Part shown: positions 7,288 through 15,197 of the stretch, in pieces | How the letters are laid out: every line of letters starts with the position of its first letter | Position numbering within the stretch: position 1 is the first letter of the stretch | Source: Candidatus Wolfebacteria bacterium RIFCSPLOWO2_01_FULL_45_19 | GTDB taxonomy: Bacteria > Patescibacteriota > Minisyncoccia > UBA6257 > GWB1-45-9 | Assembly (NCBI GenBank): GCA_001793855.1 | Contig: MGIR01000001.1 | Span: 181,384 to 217,908, forward strand | DNA length: 36,525 nt | Direction of reading: 5' to 3' | Notes under the pieces: model-generated | What the model saw: the letters and a program-made list of their open reading frames with translations, nothing else | Databases searched by the model: none | Told to the model about the DNA's origin: nothing | Made by a program: the position numbers and the translations under genes

Positions 7288-7316
7288 TTGATGTACAGTC
7301 AGTTTTGAGATACAAT
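7288..7316 (+). promoter_or_regulatory. Promoter upstream of pseudopilin
   Basis: TTGATG, 17 nt, TACAAT. The expected start site is 7323, which is the first base of an ATG opening a 15-codon reading frame ahead of the pseudopilin gene. Confidence 0.45.
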
Positions 7317-7322
7317 TAAAAT

Positions 7323-7370
7323 ATGAATAAAAAGCTTATTTTTCCGATTATATGGAAGGGTCAATATTGA
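7323..7370 (+). CDS. Possible 15-residue leader ORF
   Basis: ATG at 7323 opens a 15-codon frame (MNKKLIFPIIWKGQY) that stops 10 nt before the pseudopilin ATG. It begins exactly 7 nt after a -10-like box, the same placement seen at several leaderless genes in this window. It is in a different frame from the pilin gene. It could be a leader peptide or chance; no homology is recognisable. Confidence 0.2.
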   Translation: MNKKLIFPIIWKGQY

Positions 7371-7380
7371 ACTCTGGAAT

Positions 7381-8391
7381 ATGTACTCTGGTCAAAAAGG
7401 ATTTACGCTGATAGAGCTCCTTATTTATATTTCAATTTTTGCCGTGGTGCTTACGGCTTTTATGGCCGTGTTCGTGCAAGTTCTCCGCGTGCAAAACCGC
7501 CAAACCGCCACTACGGAAGTTATAAACCAAGCGCAGTTCCTGACACAGCGCATCCAGCAGTTGGTGCGCCAAGCCGATGCCATAAACATTCAAACTGGAA
7601 CAACCACGCCGACTCTTGTTCTTGCTTTCGCTTCAAGCTCGCTAAATCCGACAACCATACGCGAGATTAACGGCAAAGTAACGCTCCAGCAAGGAACAGG
7701 AGCCGAACTGGAATTGAGCAGTGACAAAGTAATAATTAACCAGCTAAATTTCTCAAAATGTTCCTTGCCGACCGACGAAGAACCGTTCAGGGGCATGGTT
7801 TTTATCAATCTTAAACTTTCCTACGATTCCGGCGGAAATCCTCAATTGGATTTTTCGCAAGTCGTCAGGTCTTCCGCAACGCCGTTGCGCTATAAAGGCG
7901 GCACGGATACCGGTACCGGCTGCGCGCCTCCGGGCTTGGAGGGCGGCGGCGCAAGCGAAACCACAAACATTGATTCCACTTTTAAATATGCCTGGAGCGA
8001 TTATGTCGGTTGGCTTGATTTTCGCGCATCCGGCGGAGATGTTATAGTGGCAAGCTCAACGGTTACCGGCAAGGCATGGAATAGCAATATCGGGTGGATT
8101 TATCTGGATTGCACAACGCTCGGCAGTTGCGCGGTGAGTTTCGGTGTAACAAACGACGGCAACGGCACTTTAGCCAACTATGCCTGGAACGATGAGGTCG
8201 GCTGGCTTAGTTTTAACTGTTCAGATGAATCCTGTACTCCTGTTGATTACAAAGTAACCATTAATACAACGAACGGCGATTTCTCCGGATGGGCATGGAA
8301 CGACAATATCGGCTGGGTGTCGTTTAATTGCGTGAACACCGACACTTGCGGCACGGCAAGCTACAAAGTAAACACCACTTGGAGACCGTAG
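7381..8391 (+). CDS. Type IV pseudopilin-like protein with AWxxxxGW repeats
   Basis: The 336-residue surface protein begins with a class III prepilin signal: a short basic leader MYSGQKG, cleavage between Gly7 and Phe8, then FTLIELLIYISIF with Glu at mature position 5 and a hydrophobic helix to about residue 30. This resembles minor pseudopilins of the PulJ/GspJ type. Residues ~30-190 form a pseudopilin globular region. From about 203 onward there are four copies of a W-rich repeat (see separate entry) with paired cysteines. Expected location is a type IV pilus or competence/secretion pseudopilus on the cell surface. No prepilin peptidase or assembly ATPase is in the window. It ends immediately before the convergent rplK stop. 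Confidence 0.82.
   Translation: MYSGQKGFTLIELLIYISIFAVVLTAFMAVFVQVLRVQNRQTATTEVINQAQFLTQRIQQLVRQADAINIQTGTTTPTLVLAFASSSLNPTTIREINGKVTLQQGTGAELELSSDKVIINQLNFSKCSLPTDEEPFRGMVFINLKLSYDSGGNPQLDFSQVVRSSATPLRYKGGTDTGTGCAPPGLEGGGASETTNIDSTFKYAWSDYVGWLDFRASGGDVIVASSTVTGKAWNSNIGWIYLDCTTLGSCAVSFGVTNDGNGTLANYAWNDEVGWLSFNCSDESCTPVDYKVTINTTNGDFSGWAWNDNIGWVSFNCVNTDTCGTASYKVNTTWRP
7987..8331 (+). repeat. Four W-rich repeats in the pseudopilin
   Basis: Motif copies read YAWSDYVGWLDF, KAWNSNIGWIYLDC, YAWNDEVGWLSFNC and WAWNDNIGWVSFNC, spaced about 30-40 residues apart. The common core is AW-(N/S)-x-x-(I/V)-GW followed by an aromatic/acidic strand and Cys in the last three. They probably form a beta-rich, disulfide-stabilised stalk or adhesive domain. 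Confidence 0.8.
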
Positions 8392-8814
8392 TTATACCAC
8401 CTCTAGTCCCATTGACTTCGCGGTGCCTTCTATGATTTTCATCGCGGCTTCAACGCTGTTAGCGTTCAAGTCCTCCATTTTTCGTTCAGCTATTTTTCGC
8501 ACGTCTTCACGCGTAACCCTGCCGGCTTTTGTCTTTGGCGTATCGCCGGAACCCTTTTCTATGCCAGCGGCCTTTTTGAGTAGTGCCGACGCGGGCGGGG
8601 TTTTCAGTTTAAAAACAAAACTCCGGTCTTCATAAACGGTTATTTCAGCCGGAACTATGTCGCCAGTCATCGTTTTGGTGGCGTCGTTAAATTGCTTACA
8701 GAATTCCTGGATATTTACGCCGTGAGGACCCAAAGCCGTCCCAACTGGAGGCGCCGGATTCGCCTGCCCTGCCGGAAGCTGAAGTTTTAAAGTTGTCTTA
8801 ATTTTTTTAGCCAT
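8392..8814 (-). CDS. rplK: Ribosomal protein L11
   Basis: The 140-residue protein matches L11 along its length: [33 protein letters not shown] at the N-terminus, [20 protein letters not shown]-like middle (here [20 protein letters not shown]), and a C-terminal RNA-binding domain with [17 protein letters not shown]11 binds the GTPase centre of 23S rRNA. It lies downstream of nusG and secE as in most bacteria, but rplA, normally next, is missing and replaced by a convergent pseudopilin gene. Confidence 0.97.
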   Translation of the reverse strand: MAKKIKTTLKLQLPAGQANPAPPVGTALGPHGVNIQEFCKQFNDATKTMTGDIVPAEITVYEDRSFVFKLKTPPASALLKKAAGIEKGSGDTPKTKAGRVTREDVRKIAERKMEDLNANSVEAAMKIIEGTAKSMGLEVV

Positions 8815-8904
8815 AATTTGTTAATTCAAAATGTAAATATCAAAATGAAAAATGACAATGTAAAATTAAACCATTTTAACATTTTAATCTATAATTTTAC
8901 ATTT
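8815..8904 (-). other. AT-rich rplK-nusG spacer with inverted repeats
   Basis: The 90-bp spacer is very AT-rich and made of repeated words such as AAAATGTAAA and AAAATG. AAAATGTAAA near 8828 can pair with TTTACATTTT near 8895. It is long for an operon of this compactness and could contain a hairpin that modulates rplK expression, or be a degraded repeat. Confidence 0.35.
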
Positions 8905-9462
8905 TTATATCTTCTGTACCTGCAATGAATCCATCTCCACCGCCGTATCACGACCGAAAATCGGAACAAACACCTTCAACTTGCCGCGCTCTTCATCAAC
9001 CTCGGAAATCTTACCTTCATAGTCGCGAAACGGTCCATCTATTATTTTTACCACGTCGCCTACTTTAACTTCTATGTTGAATTTAATTTCTTCTCCAGTC
9101 CCCATTCTCGCCATCAGCGAACCTATTTCTTCCTTGGAAAGTGGGACCGGAGTGGAATTGTCCGTTCCGACAAAACCCGTGACGCGCGGGGTGTTGCGAA
9201 CCACGTACCACGAATCTTCGTCCAGAATCATTTCCACCAGAACATAACCGGGATAAATCTTTTCTTCGATCGTCCTTCTTTTGCCGTTCTTGATGCGAAT
9301 TTTCTTTTCTTTCGGGACGATTATGTTGAATATTTTATTATTCATCACAAGCGACTCCACGCGCTGTTTTAAATATCTCGCTACCGCGTCTTCGTACCCC
9401 GAATAAGTGTGTATAGCGTACCATTCTTTTTCCGCTTTTTTTGTTCCTGTAGTTTTTACCAT
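8905..9462 (-). CDS. nusG: Transcription antitermination factor NusG
   Basis: NusG binds RNA polymerase and couples transcription to translation or termination. The 185-residue protein has the NGN domain (EWYAIHTYSGYEDAVARYLKQRV, then KIYPGYVLVEMILDEDSWYVVRNTPRVTGFVG) and a C-terminal KOW domain (VGDVVKIIDGPFRDYEGKISEVDEERGKLKV). It lies 10 bp downstream of secE. Confidence 0.97.
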   Translation of the reverse strand: MVKTTGTKKAEKEWYAIHTYSGYEDAVARYLKQRVESLVMNNKIFNIIVPKEKKIRIKNGKRRTIEEKIYPGYVLVEMILDEDSWYVVRNTPRVTGFVGTDNSTPVPLSKEEIGSLMARMGTGEEIKFNIEVKVGDVVKIIDGPFRDYEGKISEVDEERGKLKVFVPIFGRDTAVEMDSLQVQKI

Positions 9463-9472
9463 GCTTTGTATT

Positions 9473-9655
9473 TTATAGTATTGTTTTTATTGCTGAAGTG
9501 AGAAGATAATCAATAAAACCCAAAAACGCCGCTGTTACAAGCGACATAATTATCACTATCATCGTGAGACGCATTGTTTCACGGCGATTGGGCCAATTAA
9601 CCCGTTTCAACTCTTGCCGCGCTTCTTTAACAAATGTCTTGGATTTTTCCAGCAT
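9473..9655 (-). CDS. secE: Preprotein translocase subunit SecE
   Basis: The 60-residue single-span SecE stabilises SecY in the inner-membrane translocon. It has the typical amphipathic start KTFVKEARQELKRVNWPNRRET followed by one transmembrane helix (about residues 28-55). Its position ahead of nusG and rplK is conserved in bacteria. The gene reads away from the divergent corA-like gene. Confidence 0.93.
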   Translation of the reverse strand: MLEKSKTFVKEARQELKRVNWPNRRETMRLTMIVIIMSLVTAAFLGFIDYLLTSAIKTIL

Positions 9656-9733
9656 GATGATAATCCTAATCTACGAATTTATCCTAATGCTCCGAATATA
9701 TTTGTGGTATTCGGATATCATTTGTGGATTTGG

Positions 9734-9739
9734 ATTATA
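9734..9739 (-). promoter_or_regulatory. Possible -10 for secE-nusG-rplK
   Basis: TATAAT reads on the minus strand inside CTATATAAT, about 79 nt before the secE ATG. No good -35 was found. The leader it would produce contains an 8-bp hairpin (TCCGAATA/TATTCGGA, 9691-9715). Confidence 0.3.
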
Positions 9740-9797
9740 TAGAAGCGTATCAATTTTTGACTTAAGTGTCAACTCGGATTATCATAGGAATAATCTG

Positions 9798-10709
9798 ATG
9801 GAGACATTGAAATGCGGAAAAATAGAATGGGTTCACATAGAAAATCCGAGCAAGAAAGACATGGAATTTTTGAAAAAGAATTTTAATTTTCACCCCATCA
9901 TACTTGATGAGCTCCTACAACCGTCAACGCGTTCCCGCGTTGAACGCTACAACCAATACCTGTTCATGCCCTATCATTTTCCCGTTTATGATAGAACGAT
10001 TAAAAACTCAAGACGCGCCGAAATTGATTTCCTGATTACAAAAAACAGCGTTATTACCGTCAGCTACGAACGGCTGGAGGCGGTTCAAAATATGCGCGGC
10101 GCTTTGCTAAATAACGCCTCAATGCACGTCCGTGTGAAAAGCCAAGGCACCGGACTGCTCGTTTACTATCTAATTCAAGAAATAATAAATTTTTCGCTGA
10201 GACAGCTACGCCATGTCCAGGAAAAAATAGAATCTGTAAACTCACAGCTTTTCAAAGGAACGGAAGACGAACTGCTCGGATATATTTCTCATTTAAAAAG
10301 CGACGTTCTTGAATATCAAATCGTTACCCGCCCCCAGCAAATTATTCTTGAATCCCTTCGCGAAATCGGAGAAAAATTTTGGGGTCTGAAAATGAAAGTT
10401 TATCTCACCGACCTGACCGGAGACTTTATGAAGATAATACAACTGATTGAGCTGCACAAAGAAGCGATTGATGGGCTGGAAACGACAAACGCCCAACTGC
10501 TAAACGTCAAAACCAACAAAGTTATGCAGCGTTTCACGGTTCTGGCGTTCTTAACCTTTCCGCTTATGCTACTCGTGGCGCTTCTCGACATAGACGCCAT
10601 ATCGCGGTCAATGCTGGGCGGCCCTTATGATTTCTGGATAATTTTCGGAGGCGTAGCGATAATAGTCGCCGTTATGTCAATTTATTTCAAGAAAAAAGGA
10701 TGGTTGTAA
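9798..10709 (+). CDS. CorA-like membrane protein lacking GMN motif
   Basis: The 303-residue protein has the CorA layout: an N-terminal alpha/beta cytoplasmic domain (WVHIENPSKKDMEFLKKNF, then LDELLQPSTRSRVERYNQYLFM), a long helical stalk (about residues 130-245), and two C-terminal transmembrane helices (around 250-268 and 280-297) ending in the basic tail YFKKKGWL. CorA proteins are Mg/Co/Ni or Zn channels. The normally invariant GMN between the two helices is absent; the loop reads LLDIDAISRSMLGG. The start at 9798 is chosen because earlier in-frame codons lie in the divergent secE region and the family similarity begins here; AGGA lies 8 nt upstream. It overlaps cysS by 10 bp. Confidence 0.78.
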   Translation: METLKCGKIEWVHIENPSKKDMEFLKKNFNFHPIILDELLQPSTRSRVERYNQYLFMPYHFPVYDRTIKNSRRAEIDFLITKNSVITVSYERLEAVQNMRGALLNNASMHVRVKSQGTGLLVYYLIQEIINFSLRQLRHVQEKIESVNSQLFKGTEDELLGYISHLKSDVLEYQIVTRPQQIILESLREIGEKFWGLKMKVYLTDLTGDFMKIIQLIELHKEAIDGLETTNAQLLNVKTNKVMQRFTVLAFLTFPLMLLVALLDIDAISRSMLGGPYDFWIIFGGVAIIVAVMSIYFKKKGWL

Positions 10710-12118
10710 TATATAACACGCTTACCGGTAAAAAAGAAAGGATGAAACCGCCCAAGCCGGGCAGGCAAAAAAAACCTTTGCGGTTGTTTGTGTGTGGGCC
10801 CACCGTTTACGATTATTCTCATCTTGGCCATGCCCGCACCTATCTCGCTTTTGATACCATTGTAAATTATCTTCGCCACAGAGAATTCCTCGTTTTTTAC
10901 CTTCAAAACATCACCGATATAGACGATAAAATAATTGAACGCGCCGTTGAAGAACGAAAAAACCCGAAAGAGCTCGCAGTTTTTTTTGAAAAAACATACT
11001 ACCAAGATATGAAAAGCCTGGGGATTAAAAGCGTTAATAAATACGAACGCGCGAGCGACCACATACAAGAAATACAAAGCCAAATATCGCGTCTGTTTAA
11101 AAAGGGATACGCCTATCAGACCAAAAACGGGGTATATTTCTCGGTAAAAAAATTCAAAAATTACGGCATACTTTCCCGCCAAAATCTTGATGAATTGCGG
11201 CACGGCTGGCGCATTGAACCGGATCTCGAAAAAAAAGACCCGCTTGACTTCGCGTTATGGAAATTTATTAAACCTAATGCGAAAGAACTTTTTTGGCCTT
11301 CGCCGTGGGGAGACGGTCGTCCCGGTTGGCACATTGAAGACACCGCGATTGCCGAGGCAATATTCGGAAAATTGCAATACGAATTGCACGGCGGAGCAAT
11401 TGATTTAAAATTTCCTCATCATGAATCCGAAATAGCGCAAGCCGAAGCGATCAGCGGCAAAAAACCGTATGTTAAAATATGGCTCCATACCGGCGTTTTG
11501 CTGGTTGAGGAAGAAAAAATGTCCAAGAGCTTGAGAAATTTCATAACGATAAGAGATTTTCTCAAGCGGCATCCTGTCGCGGTTATGCGCGTGGCGTTTC
11601 TGCGCCATCATTACCGTTCGCCGATAAATTACAATCAAGGATTCGTGATTCAAGCCGCGAACGCCCTCAATTCCATACTGGAATTTTTAAGCAAACTAAA
11701 TCTCATAAAGAAGAACGGGGCCGTCGGAAGCATGACGCGCGAAAAAATTGAAACCGCGAAAAAAGAATTCTACGCGAAAATGGACGAAGATTTTAACACG
11801 CCCGAGGCCCTGGCCGCGCTTTTCAAGCTTATCGGCGGTTTTCAATCCCAAATTCAAAGTTTGAACAAAAAAGAGGCGATTTTAATAAAAAACACCGTTG
11901 TTAAACAACTCAGAATACTGGGGGTTAAACCGCCTTCGTCCTCAATGCCTCCAAACATTCGTTCGTTGATAGCCGCGCGAGAACGCATCAGAGCCAAGCG
12001 GGAATTTTCGCGCGCAGACCACTTGAGAAAAAAAATTGAAACGTTAGGATATATGGTAGAAGATACGCCAATGGGACCGGTCGCGTGGAAAAAAATGGTG
12101 CCGGATTATAATCAATAA
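10700..12118 (+). CDS. cysS: Cysteinyl-tRNA synthetase
   Basis: This class I synthetase charges tRNA(Cys). The 472-residue protein has FVCGPTVYDYSHLGHART near the N-terminus (zinc ligand Cys32, HIGH-type HLGH at 41-44), GRPGWHIED at 206-214, FPHHESE near 239-244, and KMSKS at 273-277. In well-studied enzymes such as that of E. coli, zinc is held by two Cys, a His and a Glu. Here the second Cys position, usually GWHIECS, is Asp214 in GWHIEDT, while the His and Glu remain. The C-terminal anticodon-binding region appears complete. It is followed 26 bp later by dnaB. Confidence 0.96.
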   Translation: MVVIYNTLTGKKERMKPPKPGRQKKPLRLFVCGPTVYDYSHLGHARTYLAFDTIVNYLRHREFLVFYLQNITDIDDKIIERAVEERKNPKELAVFFEKTYYQDMKSLGIKSVNKYERASDHIQEIQSQISRLFKKGYAYQTKNGVYFSVKKFKNYGILSRQNLDELRHGWRIEPDLEKKDPLDFALWKFIKPNAKELFWPSPWGDGRPGWHIEDTAIAEAIFGKLQYELHGGAIDLKFPHHESEIAQAEAISGKKPYVKIWLHTGVLLVEEEKMSKSLRNFITIRDFLKRHPVAVMRVAFLRHHYRSPINYNQGFVIQAANALNSILEFLSKLNLIKKNGAVGSMTREKIETAKKEFYAKMDEDFNTPEALAALFKLIGGFQSQIQSLNKKEAILIKNTVVKQLRILGVKPPSSSMPPNIRSLIAARERIRAKREFSRADHLRKKIETLGYMVEDTPMGPVAWKKMVPDYNQ

Positions 12119-12144
12119 GATCACAAGTTTTTTAGTCTAAAACA

Positions 12145-13497
12145 ATGCCACAAACTCCAAATATAAAACTGCCTCCCCAGGACTTGGAAGCCGAACATTC
12201 GGTGCTTGGTGCTCTTTTGATAAACAAAGACGCCATTTTCAAAATAACTGATTTTCTCACGCCGGAAGATTTTTATAAAAACAGCCACGCGATCATTTAT
12301 GAAACAATAATTGGACTGTTTGAAAAACGCGAACCTATAGATATATTAAGCGTTACGTCGCGTCTCAAAGAAAGGGACTTGCTCAAAAAAGTGGGCGGCT
12401 CTGCTTATTTGGCGGAGATGATAAATTCCGTTCCTTCCGCGGCGCATATTGAACATTACGCCAAAATAGTCCGAGAGAAAAAAATCCTGCGCGACCTTAT
12501 CTCAACGTCAGCGGAAATAACAGAAAACGCGTTCAATCACGGCGGCGACTTGGACGAAGTTCTAGACAAAATAGAACAGAAGGTCTTCGCCATATCCCAA
12601 AATTCACCGGGACAAAAATTTTTCCATATAGGCGACGAGCTTCCGTCGGCTTACGAACGCATAGAAAAAATACACAAAGGAGACGTCGGTTTCCGCGGAG
12701 TTCCAAGCGGATTCATTTCTTTGGATAATTATCTTTCCGGATTCCAACGCGCGGATTTGATCATATTGGGCGCGAGGCCATCGCTCGGAAAAACTGCTTT
12801 CGCTCTGGACATAGCCAGGCACGTCGCCGTCCACGAAAACAAGCCGGTGGGCATTTTCTCGCTTGAAATGTCGCGCGACCAGGTAATAGACCGCGTAATA
12901 GCCGCGGAAGCCGGCGTTTCTTTGTGGGAACTTCGTTCCGGTCGCCTCAAAAACGAAATGGACTTCCAGATGATTCAGCAAGCGCTTGACCGCCTATCCG
13001 CGGCGCCGCTCTACATCTACGACGTTCCATCAATGAATATTCTCCAAATGCGCTCAATGGCGCGCCGCCTTCAGTCAGAAAAGGGGCTTGACTTGCTCGT
13101 CGTTGACTATCTCCAGCTTATCTATCCACGCACCAATTTCGAAAGCATGGTTCAACAAGTTACAGAAATATCCCGCGGACTTAAATCGCTGGCTCGCGAA
13201 CTGAACGTACCCGTACTCGCTATTTCACAGCTTTCGCGAAACGTGGAACAACGTGAAATTAAAATCCCTCGCCTTTCCGACCTTCGTGAGTCCGGCTCAT
13301 TGGAACAAGACGCGGACGTAATACTTTTCATATATAAAAAAAGCGATAGCCGCGCCGCGACTGCGCCGGAAGAAGACTTTACCGAGATTCTTATAGCAAA
13401 ACATCGCAATGGACCGCTCGGCAGTGTTAAACTGAAATTTGACACGGCTACGGTTAAATTTATGAATGTGGACAGGAAGCACGTTGAAGAAATATGA
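12145..13497 (+). CDS. dnaB: Replicative DNA helicase
   Basis: The hexameric 5'-3' helicase of the replication fork. The 450-residue protein has the N-terminal DnaB domain (PPQDLEAEHSVLGALLINKDA) and the RecA-like C-terminal domain with Walker A GARPSLGKTAF, FSLEMSRDQ, Walker B-type LLVVDYLQLI, and SQLSRNVEQR followed by LSDLRESGSLEQDAD. Length is normal and no intein is present. It overlaps recR by 4 bp (ATGA). Confidence 0.97.
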   Translation: MPQTPNIKLPPQDLEAEHSVLGALLINKDAIFKITDFLTPEDFYKNSHAIIYETIIGLFEKREPIDILSVTSRLKERDLLKKVGGSAYLAEMINSVPSAAHIEHYAKIVREKKILRDLISTSAEITENAFNHGGDLDEVLDKIEQKVFAISQNSPGQKFFHIGDELPSAYERIEKIHKGDVGFRGVPSGFISLDNYLSGFQRADLIILGARPSLGKTAFALDIARHVAVHENKPVGIFSLEMSRDQVIDRVIAAEAGVSLWELRSGRLKNEMDFQMIQQALDRLSAAPLYIYDVPSMNILQMRSMARRLQSEKGLDLLVVDYLQLIYPRTNFESMVQQVTEISRGLKSLARELNVPVLAISQLSRNVEQREIKIPRLSDLRESGSLEQDADVILFIYKKSDSRAATAPEEDFTEILIAKHRNGPLGSVKLKFDTATVKFMNVDRKHVEEI

Positions 13498-14090
13498 TTC
13501 CTGAGCCGATAAAAAAGTTTGTTAATCTGATTGCGCAACTTCCGTCCATCGGCCCGCGTCAAGCAACGCGACTCGCTTTTTATTTAGTCGGGCTGGGCAA
13601 GGCGCAAATAAACGAACTTGCGTCGGCGATAGACGCGCTCAAAAACCTAAGAACATGCAAGGATTGTTTTTTTGTTTATACTTCCGGGGACGCTCTTTGT
13701 TATGTCTGCTCTGACGCGAGACGCCATAAGGACGTTATAATGATTGTTGAAAAAGAAACAGACCTTATATCAATTGAAAAAACCAAAAAATTCAACGGCC
13801 GCTATTTCGTGCTCGGAGACCTTAAAAAAAACGGAGCGCTTGATACGATTCAAAAACTGCGTCTTAACTCTTTGAAAATTCAGATTAAAAACGGCGGCGG
13901 AACCGCGAAAGAAATAATTCTTGCCATAAATCCGACCACTATCGGCGATTTGAACGCAGAACTGATAACGCGGGAACTGAACGATTGCGCTCAAAAAACA
14001 ACCCGCCTCGGACGCGGCCTGCCGACTGGAGGAGAAATAGAATTCGCCGACGAAGAAACATTGAGCGCCGCTCTGGAACGAAGAAGTTAA
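13494..14090 (+). CDS. recR: Recombination mediator protein RecR
   Basis: RecR acts with RecO and/or RecF to load RecA at gaps. The 198-residue protein has a helix-hairpin-helix start (LPSIGPRQATRLAFYL), a four-cysteine zinc site (C55, C58, C69, C72), a Toprim domain (IMIVEKETDL), and a C-terminal Walker-B-like region with TRLGRGLPTGGEIEFADEETL. It is the last gene of the cysS-dnaB-recR run. Two large inverted-repeat elements begin immediately after its stop codon. Confidence 0.96.
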   Translation: MIPEPIKKFVNLIAQLPSIGPRQATRLAFYLVGLGKAQINELASAIDALKNLRTCKDCFFVYTSGDALCYVCSDARRHKDVIMIVEKETDLISIEKTKKFNGRYFVLGDLKKNGALDTIQKLRLNSLKIQIKNGGGTAKEIILAINPTTIGDLNAELITRELNDCAQKTTRLGRGLPTGGEIEFADEETLSAALERRS

Positions 14091-14096
14091 CGAAAT

Positions 14097-14274
14097 TTTT
14101 CGCGGGTCCTGCCGCCAGTTTTGCTCGCAGACACGCTATCTCCGACCCCAGCGTGGTCGGAGCGCTCGCTCTCGGCCTCGCTCCCGAGCACATAAAATTC
14201 GTTTATGTGCTCGGACCATGCCCGCTCGGCCTGCGAGACGGTCTGCTCGCAATAACTGGCGTCACCCGCGAAAA
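14097..14274. repeat. Structured intergenic element A
   Basis: The gene-free stretch 14091-14435 holds two elements; this is the first. An outer 11-bp stem (14097-14107 with 14264-14274) is followed inward by a 7-bp stem (14114-14120 with 14254-14260) and a partly paired section. Inside are an 8-bp hairpin (14140-14147 with 14155-14162) and a 13-bp hairpin (14184-14196 with 14202-14214). No convincing reading frame exists. A multibranched RNA, a mobile non-autonomous element, or both are possible. Confidence 0.65.
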
Positions 14275-14282
14275 TCCATAAT

Positions 14283-14432
14283 ATGCGCGCCGCCTGTGTT
14301 TCTTGAGGAAACTCTCGGAAGCGAAAAAGCTTGGTCTTTTGCGAAGCAAAAGTTTTTCGCTGAGAGCGTAGAGGCGGCTTACCGCTGGAGTAAGCCGACC
14401 TCGGTTCCGAGAGGAATACAGGCGGCGCGCAT
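14283..14432. repeat. Structured intergenic element B with 15-bp terminal inverted repeats
   Basis: A perfect 15-bp terminal inverted repeat (14283-14297 with 14418-14432) encloses a 9-bp stem (14312-14320 with 14405-14413). This closes a junction with a hairpin at 14320-14361 (9-bp base, 7-bp cap with 3-nt loop) and an 8-bp hairpin at 14375-14397. It ends 3 bp before the stop codon of the convergent gene. No clear target-site duplication flanks it. Confidence 0.7.
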
Positions 14433-14435
14433 TGT

Positions 14436-14807
14436 TTATTGTTTTGCCCAGCGGACTATCTCGCTTATGTCGTCCGGGGATTTTGGATAAAAGATAGGAA
14501 GATCTTTTTGCTGTTTTGCCCATTCTATTTCACGTCTGGCGCCGAGCGATTTTTCCCAATTTGGCATCGCCAAAACGGCGTTGGCGCTACGTTTTAAAAA
14601 TTCAAAATCAAGCTCTTTATAAAATTCTTCTACAGCGCTTGCTTTATCCTGAAAGTGCTCGGTATGATTGTGCGCGCAGAAAAAACCCACACCGGCGTTT
14701 GCAAGCGCGATTTGATATTTTTCAGCTTCTCTTATATTCTTTTCTATTTCTTCTCTGTTGCCACTGCCGAAATATGGTCCGGCAATAAATACGATTTTAA
14801 ACGGCAT
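14436..14807 (-). CDS. DUF4406/deoxyribosyltransferase-like protein
   Basis: The 123-residue protein starts with [20 protein letters not shown] and has a later [20 protein letters not shown] segment, matching the small Rossmann-like group that includes nucleoside 2-deoxyribosyltransferases and DUF4406. The conserved Glu of RREIEWA is the likely nucleophile position. It is only distantly similar to the gene at 6766-7191. It starts inside the 3' end of rplU (11-bp overlap), so it is read from the rplU promoter. Substrate unknown. Confidence 0.65.
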   Translation of the reverse strand: MPFKIVFIAGPYFGSGNREEIEKNIREAEKYQIALANAGVGFFCAHNHTEHFQDKASAVEEFYKELDFEFLKRSANAVLAMPNWEKSLGARREIEWAKQQKDLPIFYPKSPDDISEIVRWAKQ

Positions 14808-15114
14808 TTATTTTTGTAATTTCCAATTCCGTAAAATGCTGGCGATGCCCTTTTTTCTTGCGGTAGCGCGTTTTGGAATGGTATCTAAAGACGATTTTCT
14901 TTTTGTCTCTCCCCTGCTTTAACACTTTTACCTCAACTGAGGCGCCATCAACATACGGCTGGCCAACCTTAACATTTTCGCCATTCACCACGAGAAGAAC
15001 TTTGTCAAATTTAAACTCGGCGCCTTCTGCCTCCGGCAATTTTTCAATTCTTATTTTTTGACCAACGGAAACTTTATACTGCTTCCCGCCAGTTTCAATT
15101 ACCGCGAAATTCAT
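14797..15114 (-). CDS. rplU: Ribosomal protein L21
   Basis: The 105-residue protein is a full-length L21 ([26 protein letters not shown] at the start, [21 protein letters not shown] and ITEIK-like ITKI at the end), a 50S subunit protein. L27 (rpmA), its usual downstream partner, is not here; a DUF4406-like gene follows instead. The promoter lies directly upstream with its -10 box 6 nt before the ATG. Confidence 0.96.
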   Translation of the reverse strand: MNFAVIETGGKQYKVSVGQKIRIEKLPEAEGAEFKFDKVLLVVNGENVKVGQPYVDGASVEVKVLKQGRDKKKIVFRYHSKTRYRKKKGHRQHFTELEITKINAV

Positions 15115-15120
15115 AGCTAA

Positions 15121-15149
15121 AGATTACCTTGCATTTGCGTTTTCGTCAA
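15121..15149 (-). promoter_or_regulatory. Promoter of rplU
   Basis: On the minus strand TTGACG, 17 nt, TAATCT, then 6 nt to the ATG. The predicted +1 coincides with the start codon, consistent with a leaderless message. Confidence 0.55.
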
Positions 15150-15197
15150 ATAACGGGTAAAAAGAAGTCAGTAACTTTTATAAATTAAGGGGCGCGA

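Noticed and set aside
9564-9797. N-terminal extension of the corA-like gene
   Set aside because: It lies antisense to secE and has no similarity to the family. The ATG at 9798 matches where the CorA domain begins.
13985-14281. Plus-strand frame of 98 codons after recR
   Set aside because: It overlaps recR in another frame and then runs through element A; the residue composition is that of a repeat.
14091-14435. Retron or CRISPR-like origin of elements A and B
   Set aside because: No reverse transcriptase, cas gene or regularly spaced direct repeats is nearby. The symmetry is inverted, not direct.
14203-14523. Minus-strand frame of 106 codons through element B
   Set aside because: It overlaps the DUF4406-like gene in a different frame and translates hairpin arms.
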